A DNA stretch of 64,000 nt from Catenovulum sediminis (GCF_040270295.1 NZ_JBELOE010000265.1), one strand, 5' to 3'. Positions 1-8,319 are shown, numbered from the stretch's first letter. Notes: generated from the sequence alone by a model not told the origin. Translations and numbers: made by a program.

Positions 1-12
1 AAAGAGACAATT

Positions 13-294
13 ATGTTTGAAGTAAACACGTATTTTGACGGAAAAGTAAAATCAATTGCTTTTCAGGGCGAACAATTACCCGCTACCGTTGGTGTAATGG
101 CCGCCGGTGACTACGAGTTTGGTACCAACCAAAATGAAGTCATGACGGTTGTTAGCGGCGCTTTAACCGTATTGTTGCCGGGTCAAGCAGACTGGCAGAC
201 GTTTAAGTCTGGTCAATCTTTTGAAATTGCTGCAAATCAGTCGTTTAAAGTAAAAGTAGAACAAGACACCGCTTATTTGTGTACTTACGAATAA
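13..294 (+). CDS. ppnP: Pyrimidine/purine nucleoside phosphorylase PpnP
   Basis: A 93-residue single-domain cupin that I recognise as PpnP (YaiE, DUF1255). The family phosphorolyses several nucleosides to free base and ribose-1-phosphate, a cytosolic salvage reaction. The sequence fits: a start MFEVNTYFDGKVKSI, then GVMAAGDYEFGTNQNEVMTVVSGALTV (with the conserved E and the VVSG turn), then a strand ending near TAYLCTYE. The length equals the usual 93-95 residues. The ATG follows an AAAGAGA purine-rich site at the window's left edge. The stop codon abuts the stop of the convergent next gene with no spacer, so no terminator separates them. Confidence 0.9.
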   Translation: MFEVNTYFDGKVKSIAFQGEQLPATVGVMAAGDYEFGTNQNEVMTVVSGALTVLLPGQADWQTFKSGQSFEIAANQSFKVKVEQDTAYLCTYE

Positions 295-774
295 TTAATC
301 TGCATTTTGTAGACCCATATTCGATAATAACGATGCTAAATCTTGCATAGATACATTATGTGAAGATTTAACACGCAATAGATTGTGCCTGCCTTGCAGG
401 CACAATCTTAACCAATCTTGTTGATTTGACTTACTCTCATTTTGACGACTATCGTCTACTTTCAATACACAACAAACGATCCCGCTTAAGTCGGTAATGA
501 CAAAATCGATCACTTTATTTTTTGCAATTTTCGCAAATTGCGCATCCTCAAAATTTAATAACCTTGTTAAATTGACGTCCCGATGAATATGATATTGTTC
601 ACCTAAAACCTGATTCAGTTTAATGTTTAAGTCTTGTTTAAAGTTCAGTTCCAGCTTATTAATTTTTTCAATATTTTCAAATCTGGAGGTTTTTGAGCGC
701 TCTTGTTGATTTTGCCGCCATTTAACGACACCTAAAAAAGCAACAAAAATAATAAAAACCAATAAAATTTTCAT
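295..774 (-). CDS. DUF2726-like membrane-anchored protein
   Basis: A 159-residue protein with one N-terminal hydrophobic helix (about residues 2-18) followed by basic, polar sequence, so probably anchored in the inner membrane with a cytoplasmic tail. Residues from about 50 onward resemble the DUF2726 fold, which is related to restriction-endonuclease-like or topoisomerase-associated domains: KVIDFVITDLSG followed by VLKVDDSRQ, i.e. a D-F-V-I strand and a strand ending in acidic residues. No function is established. It is transcribed convergently with ppnP and lies just downstream of the large permease gene (15-bp gap), so it could be co-transcribed with the ybbA-like operon. Assignment to DUF2726 is by pattern only. 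Confidence 0.55.
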   Translation of the reverse strand: MKILLVFIIFVAFLGVVKWRQNQQERSKTSRFENIEKINKLELNFKQDLNIKLNQVLGEQYHIHRDVNLTRLLNFEDAQFAKIAKNKVIDFVITDLSGIVCCVLKVDDSRQNESKSNQQDWLRLCLQGRHNLLRVKSSHNVSMQDLASLLSNMGLQNAD

Positions 775-789
775 ACAACCTGAGTTCTC

Positions 790-3327
790 TTAAGCCAATG
801 AGCGCAATAATCTTTGCGTGTTAATGCGTGTTAGATGCCAACAACTAATAGTGCCCAAAATTCCGACAACACAAGCCCCTGTACAGATTCCAACCAACCA
901 ATATTCAGGGTGAAAAGACGCATCCATTTTAAAAACTTCTGTTTGTAATACGTACAGTGCTATTTCATTGGCTATTGCAGCTAAAATACCTGCGATTGCA
1001 CCCAATATTACAAATTCTAATGTCACACTATTACGCAGCAACGAAGAAGGTGAACCTAAAGTGCGAAGAATCACTAATTCTTGTTTTCTTTCCGCCATGC
1101 TTGCCTGTACTTGTGCAATTAGCACCAACACACCAGCAGCCACAACCAGAATCAGTATAAACTCAACAGCTAAAGAGACCTGATTAATAATTTCTCTAAT
1201 TTGATTAATAATCGCATCAACATCTATCAAAGTGACACTTGGGAACTGAGCAAGTAGTTTTGCCAGCTCCGGTTTAGCCGTACTCTCAACGTAAAAACTG
1301 GCAATATGAGTCGCCGCATGGTTTTCTAACACGACAGGGTTAAAAATCATAAAGAAGTTGGGTTTCATAGATTCCCATTTAACTTTTCGAATACTGGTTA
1401 TGGTTGCGGTAAAATCAATCCCACCAGCATTAAACCTTAGTACATCATTCAGTTGTAGGTTCATGCGCTCAGCTAAGCCTGATTCAATCGACACCTGATA
1501 ATCTTTCGCATCTGGTTGCCACCAGTTTCCCTGTTCAATTTCATTTTCTTCCGGCAGTTCTAATCCAGCGGTCAGATTAAGTTCTCTGCCGATTGCGCGC
1601 GGAGCATCATCAGCTGGTTTTTCATCTTCTTTTGATACTCTATCACGTACCATCACATCATTGACCGCAATTAAACGGCCGCGCGTTACCGGATAAGTTT
1701 TTTCAATCAAAATGCCCTTTTCATTAAAGGCATTTTTAAATTTGTCTAGATCTTGCTGGTTAATATTTACGGCAAAATAATTAGGGGTATCTTCCGGCAG
1801 TTGATTTTGCCATTCAGCCAATAAATCGTTTCGCAATACCAATACAACCAACAATAACTGAATAGCCACGGTAAAGCTAATCAGTTGCACACTATTGGCT
1901 TGCGCCCGTCTATACAGTCCAGCCAAGGCAAGCTTAAATGCACTCCCCGCATTGGCGCCCGCTTGCCGACTGCCCCAAATTGCACTTCTGGCAATTAACA
2001 ATAAAAATAGTGTGATCCCCCCTGCTGAAAGCAACAAGGCTAAACTCAATTGAAAGTTTTCACTATATACCCACATCAAACAAAATACGGCGATCGCCGA
2101 TATCAGCCAATTAATCCAATCTTTTTGGCTAAAACCTTCCATTTGCCGTCTTAAAACCCTAAGCGGAGGAATAGAAAATAACTTTAATAACGGATAAACC
2201 GAAAACAATGCGAGGCTAACAACGCCTGTAAATACAGCTAACCACCATGGCCTTAAACCTGCTTGCGGTACATTGCTTGGAAGATGCTCTTTAAGTGCGG
2301 CTAATATACCAAGCTGCGCGCAATACCCCAATACTAACCCAACGACAATACCAACGCCCGCCAGTAAAATAAGTTGAATTGAAAATATAAAATGAATTTG
2401 CTGGCTTGATCCCCCTAATGTTTTAAATATTGCGACCAGATCAAAATGACGTTCACAATAGCGCGCAGCAGCAACGGCAATAGCGGTTGCTGCTAATACA
2501 ACGCCCAACAAACTGGCTAACAGAAAATACTGTTCCGCTCGTTTGACCGCTTTCATAACCCGCGATTCATCATCATTGATCGTCCGCCACCTGTGTACAT
2601 CCTTATTTAACTGAGGTAACAGCCAACTCTCAAAAGGTTCGATTTCCTGCCCAGCAACACTTAACAAATAGGCTATTCTCGAACCAGGCTGAATCACTTG
2701 AGTTGCCGCAACATCTTGTATATGCATCAAAGCCAACGCACCGGCATTAAACACATTAAGATCAGCATCCGGCACACTGGCAATCAGTTGAGTAAATTTT
2801 AATTGTTTTAAACCGACTTCAACCATATCACCAAAATCGACACCCAATTGACTGACTAACTTACTGTCTAACCAAATTTCTCCCGGTTTAACTGAGAGCG
2901 CCGTCGGTTGTCCTCCGGTCCATACAGTGTCTGTCAGTTCTATTTGCCCACGCAAAGGATAAAATTGATCAACGGCTCTTACACTGGTTAAATGCATTTG
3001 ATTGTTGGCAAATAACATGGATGAGAAGCGAATCTGAGCAGAGGTTTTCAACCCGTTTGATTGTGCTTGTATAAACCAAGATTCAGGAACTTCCCGCGAT
3101 GAGGTTAAAACACTATCAGCGGCTAAAAATTCAGCGCTTTGATTTTGTAAAGCAGCTTGCAAGCGTTCACTGAACATAGATAGCGAAAAAACAGAGGAAA
3201 CAGCAAGCACCAGTGCCGCAAGCATAATGCTGAGTTCACCTCGTTTTAATTCTTGCTTTAATAAGCGAGCGGCTAGTCGCAGGGATACAATCCACTGCTT
3301 ATCTGTAACATAATTCTCAGGCAACAT
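790..3327 (-). CDS. ybbP: ABC transporter permease, YbbP/FtsX family
   Basis: A large FtsX-type permease with four blocks of membrane segments: one at the N-terminus (LSIMLAALVLAVSSVFSLSM), clusters near the middle around two periplasmic regions, and a final three-helix MacB/FtsX domain ending in ARLLRSLA-like residues. The architecture and partner match E. coli YbbP (about 800 residues). The open frame reaches back to an ATG at 3393, but that would overlap the ATPase gene by 77 bp. The ATG at 3327 gives 845 residues, an 11-bp overlap and a nearby GGA-rich site, so I prefer it. The neighbouring lysophospholipase TesA is the same context as in E. coli. The substrate is unknown; lipoprotein or lipid export is a family-based guess. 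Confidence 0.85.
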   Translation of the reverse strand: MLPENYVTDKQWIVSLRLAARLLKQELKRGELSIMLAALVLAVSSVFSLSMFSERLQAALQNQSAEFLAADSVLTSSREVPESWFIQAQSNGLKTSAQIRFSSMLFANNQMHLTSVRAVDQFYPLRGQIELTDTVWTGGQPTALSVKPGEIWLDSKLVSQLGVDFGDMVEVGLKQLKFTQLIASVPDADLNVFNAGALALMHIQDVAATQVIQPGSRIAYLLSVAGQEIEPFESWLLPQLNKDVHRWRTINDDESRVMKAVKRAEQYFLLASLLGVVLAATAIAVAAARYCERHFDLVAIFKTLGGSSQQIHFIFSIQLILLAGVGIVVGLVLGYCAQLGILAALKEHLPSNVPQAGLRPWWLAVFTGVVSLALFSVYPLLKLFSIPPLRVLRRQMEGFSQKDWINWLISAIAVFCLMWVYSENFQLSLALLLSAGGITLFLLLIARSAIWGSRQAGANAGSAFKLALAGLYRRAQANSVQLISFTVAIQLLLVVLVLRNDLLAEWQNQLPEDTPNYFAVNINQQDLDKFKNAFNEKGILIEKTYPVTRGRLIAVNDVMVRDRVSKEDEKPADDAPRAIGRELNLTAGLELPEENEIEQGNWWQPDAKDYQVSIESGLAERMNLQLNDVLRFNAGGIDFTATITSIRKVKWESMKPNFFMIFNPVVLENHAATHIASFYVESTAKPELAKLLAQFPSVTLIDVDAIINQIREIINQVSLAVEFILILVVAAGVLVLIAQVQASMAERKQELVILRTLGSPSSLLRNSVTLEFVILGAIAGILAAIANEIALYVLQTEVFKMDASFHPEYWLVGICTGACVVGILGTISCWHLTRINTQRLLRSLA

Positions 3328-4042
3328 GGACACGTCCGTTGTTTTGGGTTGACTCTTCTCTAATCGCTGTTTCTTCGGATAACTCACCTGCATGCATCAC
3401 CAACTGACGCTGACATCTTTTAGCCAAGTTTCTATCATGCGTTACCAAGACCAAGGTCGTTCCAGCTTGAGCATTTAATTCAAACAACAAGGCTTCGACT
3501 TTTTGACCATTTTCAGCATCTAAATTACCGGTTGGCTCATCGGCAAATAAGATATCTGGTTTACTGGCAAACGCTCTCGCCACCGCCACGCGTTGCTGTT
3601 CACCGCCAGAAAGTTGATTCGGGAAATGATGTCCTCTGTCCGATAAGCCAACTTTTTCTAGTAACTCTAACGCTTGCTGTTTCGCATTTTTTCTTAAACT
3701 CAGTTCCAGCGGCAGCATTACGTTTTCCAGCGCCGTTAAGCTTTGCACCAACATAAAAGATTGAAAAACAAAACCAACATGTTTTTTGCGTAAGAACGCC
3801 CGTTTCTCTTCGTTTAACTGATGCAAAGGTTGCCCCGCCAACCAAATTTCACCGCTGGTCGCCGTATCTAAACCGGCCAACAAACTCAACAATGTTGACT
3901 TGCCAGAACCGGAACGACCGATAATGGCAACAGACTCTGATTTAGAAATTGCAAAATTACATTCTTTTAATATCTTGAGATCTTCGCCATTAGACCTTAC
4001 TGTTTTAGTTACTTCTTTGACTTGTAATAGCGTAGACATCAT
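3317..4042 (-). CDS. ybbA: ABC transporter ATP-binding protein, YbbA/LolD type
   Basis: A 241-residue ABC ATPase with all the expected motifs: Walker A GRSGSGKST (42-50), Q-loop FVFQSFML, signature LSGGEQQR (144-151), Walker B and D-loop ILFADEPTGNLD (164-175), and the H-loop VTHD. It belongs to the LolD/MacB/FtsE group that powers FtsX-like permeases. The partner permease is the overlapping downstream gene. There are two candidate starts, ATGs at 4042 and 4039. Both lie on top of the tesA start on the opposite strand (4041), so the two divergent genes have no intergenic space and each promoter must lie inside the other coding sequence. Confidence 0.9.
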   Translation of the reverse strand: MMSTLLQVKEVTKTVRSNGEDLKILKECNFAISKSESVAIIGRSGSGKSTLLSLLAGLDTATSGEIWLAGQPLHQLNEEKRAFLRKKHVGFVFQSFMLVQSLTALENVMLPLELSLRKNAKQQALELLEKVGLSDRGHHFPNQLSGGEQQRVAVARAFASKPDILFADEPTGNLDAENGQKVEALLFELNAQAGTTLVLVTHDRNLAKRCQRQLVMHAGELSEETAIREESTQNNGRVHVA

Positions 4043-4679
4043 GCGAAATCCTTTATTAACTGTTTCAAAACGTATTTCATGGTTATTTATACTCAGTTTA
4101 ACGCTGATAGTTCATTCAGCTCAATCAGAAACTAAACTTCTTATTTTAGGGGATAGCCTTTCAGCAGGTTACGGCCTCGAGATCGAAGATGCTTGGGCCA
4201 GTAAAATTCAAAAAAATTGGTCAGCGCAACAAACTGATATAAAACTTATCAATGCCAGTGTAAGCGGAGAAACCACACAAGGTGGTTTAAATCGTCTGCC
4301 AAACCTGCTTAAACAACACCAACCAGACTATGTATTTGTAGAGCTTGGTGGTAATGATGGCTTACGTGGAATTCAACTCCCCGTTATTAAACAAAATTTA
4401 ATGCAAATAGTTCAACTTATTAAACAGAATAACGCTCAGCCCATTTTGGCTGAGATTAAAATTCCACCCAATTATGGCCCGAGATATTTAAAAATATTCA
4501 TCCAACAATTTAGCGATATCGCACAGCAATTTGCGATCCCTTTAGTCCCGTTTTTCATAGAAGATATTGCAGCACAACCTCAGTTTATGATGAAGGATGG
4601 TATTCACCCCAACAAAGAAGCACAGCCAATTATCGCAAAAAAAATGCAGCAGGTATTTGAAGAGATTATCAAACGTTGA
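4041..4679 (+). CDS. tesA: Periplasmic acyl-CoA thioesterase / lysophospholipase TesA
   Basis: An SGNH-hydrolase of 213 residues from the ATG at 4041. A Sec signal peptide occupies roughly residues 1-29 (hydrophobic ISWLFILSLTLIV, cleavage after HSAQS). The four SGNH blocks are intact: GDSLSAGYG with nucleophile S39, the glycine at the turn SGET, GGND with N105, and DGIHPN with D186 and H189. Family members hydrolyse long-chain acyl-CoAs, lysophospholipids and some esters in the periplasm. The frame is open 141 bp further upstream, but that part lies antisense to the ATPase gene and lacks a signal peptide, so the 4041 start is chosen. The divergent ybbA-ybbP neighbours are conserved in E. coli. 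Confidence 0.92.
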   Translation: MRNPLLTVSKRISWLFILSLTLIVHSAQSETKLLILGDSLSAGYGLEIEDAWASKIQKNWSAQQTDIKLINASVSGETTQGGLNRLPNLLKQHQPDYVFVELGGNDGLRGIQLPVIKQNLMQIVQLIKQNNAQPILAEIKIPPNYGPRYLKIFIQQFSDIAQQFAIPLVPFFIEDIAAQPQFMMKDGIHPNKEAQPIIAKKMQQVFEEIIKR

Positions 4680-4736
4680 TTTATCTTAAGAGATCTTTCA
4701 AAATGCCGCGCATACCATTAAAAAATGAGATTTTAT

Positions 4737-5246
4737 ATGCCAAGTTCGCTAAAAGACCAGCTATTAAACGCCGGGCTTGTTAATCAAAAACAAGCAAAAA
4801 AAGCATCGAAAAAAAGTAAAAAAAATCGCACGCTCAATAAAGAAGCGCAAGCGGCGGCTGAACAAAGAAAATTAGAGCAACAAGCTAAAACCGAAGAAGC
4901 CAATAAAAAAATTAGACTTGAAGCTGAGAAAAAAGCCATCGCGGCTCAAGTTAAACAACTTATTGAATCAAATGCACTCGAAAGTAACGGGGATATTAAA
5001 TACAACTTTGATGATCAAGGCGTTATCAAAACCCTGATGGTTTCAGCGCAGCAACAAAAACAATTAGCAAACGGCTTTATTGGTATTGCAAAAGTCGCAG
5101 ACAGTTACTTTATGATACCTGCAACAATTGCTGAAAAAGTAGAACAGCGCGGTGAAGGATACATCATAGTATTAAATACAAAAGTAGAAGAAGACGAAGA
5201 TGATCCGTACAAAGACTACCCTATCCCAGATGATTTAATGTGGTAA
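4737..5246 (+). CDS. DUF2058 family protein (YaiL-like)
   Basis: A 169-residue, highly charged soluble protein from the ATG at 4737. The N-terminal half is a lysine/alanine/glutamate-rich stretch (QKQAKKASKKSKK, then KLEQQAKTEEANKK), probably a long helix or coiled coil. The C-terminal half is a compact domain with GDIKYNFDDQGVIKTL and a very acidic tail ending in DPYKDYPIPDDLMW. This matches the DUF2058/YaiL family, often labelled nucleoprotein or polynucleotide-associated, with no proven activity. An ATG 12 bp upstream (4725) has no ribosome-binding site; the chosen one has GAG eight bases before it and the family-typical start PSSLKDQLLNAGL. Confidence 0.8.
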   Translation: MPSSLKDQLLNAGLVNQKQAKKASKKSKKNRTLNKEAQAAAEQRKLEQQAKTEEANKKIRLEAEKKAIAAQVKQLIESNALESNGDIKYNFDDQGVIKTLMVSAQQQKQLANGFIGIAKVADSYFMIPATIAEKVEQRGEGYIIVLNTKVEEDEDDPYKDYPIPDDLMW

Positions 5247-5253
5247 GTTTTAC

Positions 5254-5285
5254 CTCCTAACATGTGGCTTGCCGCATGTTAGGAG
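5254..5285. terminator. Inverted repeat between convergent genes, possible bidirectional terminator
   Basis: CTCCTAACATG (5254-5264) pairs perfectly with CATGTTAGGAG (5275-5285). The stem extends inward by three more pairs with one G-T wobble. It sits between the ends of the DUF2058 gene and the GH117 gene, where a shared terminator is expected. Neither side has a clear T-run, so termination may be Rho-assisted or the element may only protect 3' ends. Confidence 0.5.
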
Positions 5286-5323
5286 ATATATTCTAGGGTT
5301 AGACTTAGCCCGTTCAAAAATAG

Positions 5324-6556
5324 CTACAATGATTTTCGCAAATTATTTTTGCTAATAAAGCTAAAGCGTGCGATGTAGTTATCCCCCTGCAACCAGCTTT
5401 TACCTTCTGGGATGACGTATTCATGGTAAAGGCCCCAGTTTAATGCTGATGTGGGTGAAGTATTATCGGCCAGTTCGTCAACTAAACCAATGGCATCCGG
5501 CACATTGTCAACCACAGCCATAATTTCAAAATTAATTCCGTCTTTGGCATACTGTATGGTTTCTTTTTCAGGTCCATCTTTGCAAGATATCATCGCGATA
5601 CCGCCGTTATAATGCCAAACGGCCAGTTCGTGACCGCTATGCGTAATAGGATTGTAAGGTGACTTTATATAAGGCCCTTGCGGATTATCTGCAATTGCAA
5701 CGCCCCAGCGAATTTCACGCCCTCCCATTGTTGTCTTTTCCCCTTTACGTTCACCTTTGTAGTACAAATAAAATTTATTGTTAAAATACATCAATGTCGG
5801 ATCATGTACTTTATGGCTATCCCACTCGCCTTGCGACTTAACTAAAAAGCGGTTGTCTTGCTGTCCTAACCATTCGCCGGTTTCACTTGGTTCGAGTATT
5901 GGCTTAGCCAGTTTTTCCCACGGACCATTTGCATTGTCGGCGATGGCCATACCAACTTGGTTGTAAGAGCGATTTAAATAAGGTGCTTTGATTGTTTGAT
6001 ACACCAGATAAAATTTGTCCTTGTGCTGCAAAATTTCTGGTGTAAAGACCGATCTATCATCAAATGCGCCAGGTTTACCTCTACCGACCGCAATCCCTTG
6101 CTCAGTCCAGTGAAAACCATCAGATGAAGTGGCATACCAAATTTCAGATTTGTCCCAAGGAAAAACTTTTAATTCAGGATCACCAGAATCAAAGCCATAT
6201 CCGGGCCCATGTGTTTTTGTATACCAGGTATAATATAAACCGTTTATCGATAATACCTTGCTCGGATCGCGGCGAATAACACCCGGCTCATAAGCAAAGT
6301 CACCCGTTAATTTGCGTTTAGTAAAGATACCAAACCATTCGGAGTTTTGATGATAGTTTCTCTGTAATGCGCGTTTAGATGCGGCACTTAGATATTGCGG
6401 ATCTTTAATCCCCAAATAATCAAAATCTGCTTCGCTAAACTGTGTTAAATCTAACTTCGCGTCCGGCTGAGTTTTTGATTGTTCATCATTTGATTGGCAG
6501 GATACCAACGAAATAAGTACTGTTACACTAAACAATACTTTAGCAATTTTTTGCAT
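5324..6556 (-). CDS. GH117 alpha-1,3-(3,6-anhydro)-L-galactosidase lipoprotein
   Basis: A 410-residue lipoprotein (lipobox ISLVSC, Cys20) that matches glycoside hydrolase family 117. GH117 neoagarobiose hydrolases release 3,6-anhydro-L-galactose from the non-reducing end of neoagaro-oligosaccharides, the last step of agar breakdown. Visible family blocks are GVIRRDPS (D97), KVFPWDK, FDDRSVFTPE, DSHKVHDP (D252), MGGREIRWGVAIAD and NPITHSGHE (H309, E310). D97, D252 and E310 match the active-site set I recall for characterised members, and the His before the Glu is the proposed unusual general acid. The predicted location is the periplasmic face of a membrane. No agarase gene lies in the window, so its substrate supply must be encoded elsewhere. 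Activity on agar rather than related carrageenan or porphyran products is inferred. Confidence 0.9.
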   Translation of the reverse strand: MQKIAKVLFSVTVLISLVSCQSNDEQSKTQPDAKLDLTQFSEADFDYLGIKDPQYLSAASKRALQRNYHQNSEWFGIFTKRKLTGDFAYEPGVIRRDPSKVLSINGLYYTWYTKTHGPGYGFDSGDPELKVFPWDKSEIWYATSSDGFHWTEQGIAVGRGKPGAFDDRSVFTPEILQHKDKFYLVYQTIKAPYLNRSYNQVGMAIADNANGPWEKLAKPILEPSETGEWLGQQDNRFLVKSQGEWDSHKVHDPTLMYFNNKFYLYYKGERKGEKTTMGGREIRWGVAIADNPQGPYIKSPYNPITHSGHELAVWHYNGGIAMISCKDGPEKETIQYAKDGINFEIMAVVDNVPDAIGLVDELADNTSPTSALNWGLYHEYVIPEGKSWLQGDNYIARFSFISKNNLRKSL

Positions 6557-6614
6557 ATTACTGATCCTTTAAAATTTTAATGCTCGATTTAAACGTCAAC
6601 CAAAAATCAAATAA

Positions 6615-6627
6615 AAACCAATGGTTT
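6615..6627. promoter_or_regulatory. 13-bp palindrome upstream of the GH117 gene, candidate operator
   Basis: AAACCA-A-TGGTTT is a perfect 6-bp inverted repeat around one central base, 59 bp upstream of the GH117 start codon. Its place in the presumed promoter region suggests a binding site for a sugar-responsive repressor or activator. No regulator gene is present in the window, so this is inference from symmetry and position only. Confidence 0.4.
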
Positions 6628-6687
6628 CACATTTAAATTAATCAATAATATCAGTAATAGGACAAATTTGGCAAACCCTTAGATTTT

Positions 6688-6977
6688 CTAGGTAAAAATA
6701 GTTGGATAATTTTGTGCAGAGTATTCGATAAAGGTTTTTAACCGTTTCTTTTGACCGAGCGGACTAACTCCACCTAATACATAACCCGTAGCACGCTCAA
6801 CATCGGACTGGAGCGCCATCTCTGCTTTTTTCACACCTGCTACTTTCGCTATTTTTTCATGCTTAGTTTGCATGCAACCGGTAAGACACCAACTGCAAGG
6901 GTTTTACCATCAAGCTGAACAATCAACGTTTTAAAGACCCTTGATGGTTCAACAGCCATTTTAATTGCAGGGGTCAT
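6688..6977 (-). pseudogene. ybaK: Decayed ybaK (Cys-tRNA(Pro) deacylase) pseudogene
   Basis: Two frames together carry recognisable YbaK sequence. The N-terminal part reads MTPAIK and then MAVEPSRVFKTLIVQLDGKTLAVGVLPV. After a frame change the rest reads KIAKVAGVKKAEMA and ATGYVLGGVSPLGQKKRL. YbaK removes mischarged cysteine from tRNA(Pro). Three lesions are visible. About 30-35 codons between MTPAIK and MAVEP are missing in frame. A run of six A (6857-6852, minus strand) sits where seven are needed to continue from SMKK into IAKV, giving a TAG stop at 6849. The gene also stops at NYPTIFT, before the conserved C-terminal GRRGLEIEL region. The combination argues for true decay rather than one sequencing error. 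Confidence 0.85.
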
Positions 6978-7017
6978 TTCAATTTTAGCTATCTGAAAGC
7001 ATCGAATTCGTTGATAT

Positions 7018-8250
7018 TTACAAGGTAAATTCAACCGGCTCTATCAAATCGCACAACACGGGAGAGGCATTTAAATCTTGCGCATTGTAACTTTGAATAA
7101 CGTAAACAACGCCACTTTCTGGATTGTCGAAAATGACAAAAAACGGATACCAAGCCTGCCTGTTAACCGTATTATGGCACGGCATAAAATTGACAAAAGA
7201 TAACTCTGTATTAACAGAAGAAGTATTATGATTGGTTTGTTCTGCTTCTAATGTAAATTTAAAAACTGAATCAATTGCCAAAGAACCTGTTGAATCTAAT
7301 AACAGTGTATGGTGAGCAAACTCATCTTTTAGCAATAATGTCTCATCTGATTGTAAAACATCAAAATTAAGGGTATTTCTGGATAAATTAGGCATATTGC
7401 TGAATATACTGCCTTCAACTGAACGCTTAAAAATGGGTATTGTGATATTGTTTGTCGCTTTGGCATTTTCCATTGAGTTTAACAATGTCGCTTGTAAATT
7501 ATTTTTTATCGAATGATAAAAGAACGGTTGTGGCACAATAATATGCATTCTAATCGTGCTTTCTTCATTTTGAACTGAATAGTACTGCATTTCTTCATTG
7601 ACAAGCGACTTTGTGTTTCCCGCCACTACAATAGCATCTAACCAAAGCCGTTCTTGTTCTTCTTCAAAATATACATCGGTCGTTTGTTGCACATTAAACT
7701 TGGCTTGAATCTGCTGCCTAAGATCAGTATTGAACCGCCATTCATCTTGCGGCGATAGATCGTTTTCCGTCGTCTGAGCCACAAAAAAATAATGTAAATC
7801 ATTCAGGTAATCGACGTCTGTTAGATAATTTTTCTGATAAGTGACCTGCGAAATAAAAGTGGGTTTGTCGCTTTCTAGTTGGCAAAATGTGTAAAGCCAG
7901 TCACGGCTTGAGGTTAATCCATCTAAACCACTTTGCTCTATTAGAGTGTCTGTATAAACGTCTGTTGCTAATGAAACTTGGCTCCAAAAATATAACTGGC
8001 TATATAAACTTAAAGTAGGTGTGGAGGCGTCTTTAAACAATGAAAATGTTAGATCATTTAAATGCTCGATATTCTCATTTAATTCAGGGATAAAATAATC
8101 TGTACAGGAATCAGCGTCAGAAGCAACGAATTTGTCAGTTTGTGATTTTTGCGTGTTATTGCTGTCGCTCGTGTTTTCTATTTCCAATTCCGCAGAGCAA
8201 GCAGATATGAATAATACAAAAATCGGTATCAATAAGATGATGTGTTTCAT
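7018..8250 (-). CDS. Hypothetical lipoprotein, possibly a degenerate serpin
   Basis: A 410-residue lipoprotein with signal peptide and lipobox FISAC (Cys18), followed by a Ser/Thr/Asn/Gln-rich linker. I do not recognise it with certainty. Several segments line up, in order, with serpin landmarks: AIVVAGN where serpins have the AIYFKGxW strand, ITIPIFKRSV where they have the IPKFK strand, SVFKFTLEAEQ before the reactive loop, and PFFVIFDNPESGVVYVIQSY matching the C-terminal PFLFxIRDNxTGxILFxG hairpin. The reactive-loop hinge is not typical (no GTEAAAAT; instead an Asn/Thr/Ser-rich stretch), so if it is a serpin it may not be inhibitory. It has a 116-bp gap from the amylase gene upstream and is followed by the ybaK remnant. 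Confidence 0.5.
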   Translation of the reverse strand: MKHIILLIPIFVLFISACSAELEIENTSDSNNTQKSQTDKFVASDADSCTDYFIPELNENIEHLNDLTFSLFKDASTPTLSLYSQLYFWSQVSLATDVYTDTLIEQSGLDGLTSSRDWLYTFCQLESDKPTFISQVTYQKNYLTDVDYLNDLHYFFVAQTTENDLSPQDEWRFNTDLRQQIQAKFNVQQTTDVYFEEEQERLWLDAIVVAGNTKSLVNEEMQYYSVQNEESTIRMHIIVPQPFFYHSIKNNLQATLLNSMENAKATNNITIPIFKRSVEGSIFSNMPNLSRNTLNFDVLQSDETLLLKDEFAHHTLLLDSTGSLAIDSVFKFTLEAEQTNHNTSSVNTELSFVNFMPCHNTVNRQAWYPFFVIFDNPESGVVYVIQSYNAQDLNASPVLCDLIEPVEFTL

Positions 8251-8280
8251 TTAAATCGTCCCTGCATGAAAAAACATAAG

Positions 8281-8319
8281 TATAAAATAAAAGGGGGTCA
8301 TTGTCCTTAGCTCCCCCCC
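8281..8319 (-). terminator. Putative Rho-independent terminator of the amylase gene
   Basis: Read on the minus strand, a G-run (8319-8313) can pair with CCCCC (8297-8293) across a 15-base loop and is followed by the T-rich tract TTTTATTTTATA. It lies between the amylase stop and the start of the serpin-like gene. A second hairpin, TTAAATCAG (8347-8355) with CTGATTTAA (8362-8370), overlaps the amylase stop codon. Confidence 0.5.

Noticed and set aside
957..1183. Overlapping plus-strand open frames inside the permease gene
   Set aside because: They are antisense shadows of the permease, with no conserved features or ribosome-binding sites. The same applies to frames inside purL, ydiJ, dnaK and dnaJ.
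3328..3393. 22-codon upstream extension of the ABC permease
   Set aside because: It would overlap the ATPase gene by 77 bp. The ATG at 3327 gives a normal short overlap and a typical N-terminus.
3900..4040. 47-codon upstream extension of tesA
   Set aside because: It lies antisense to the ABC ATPase Walker A region and would bury the signal peptide.
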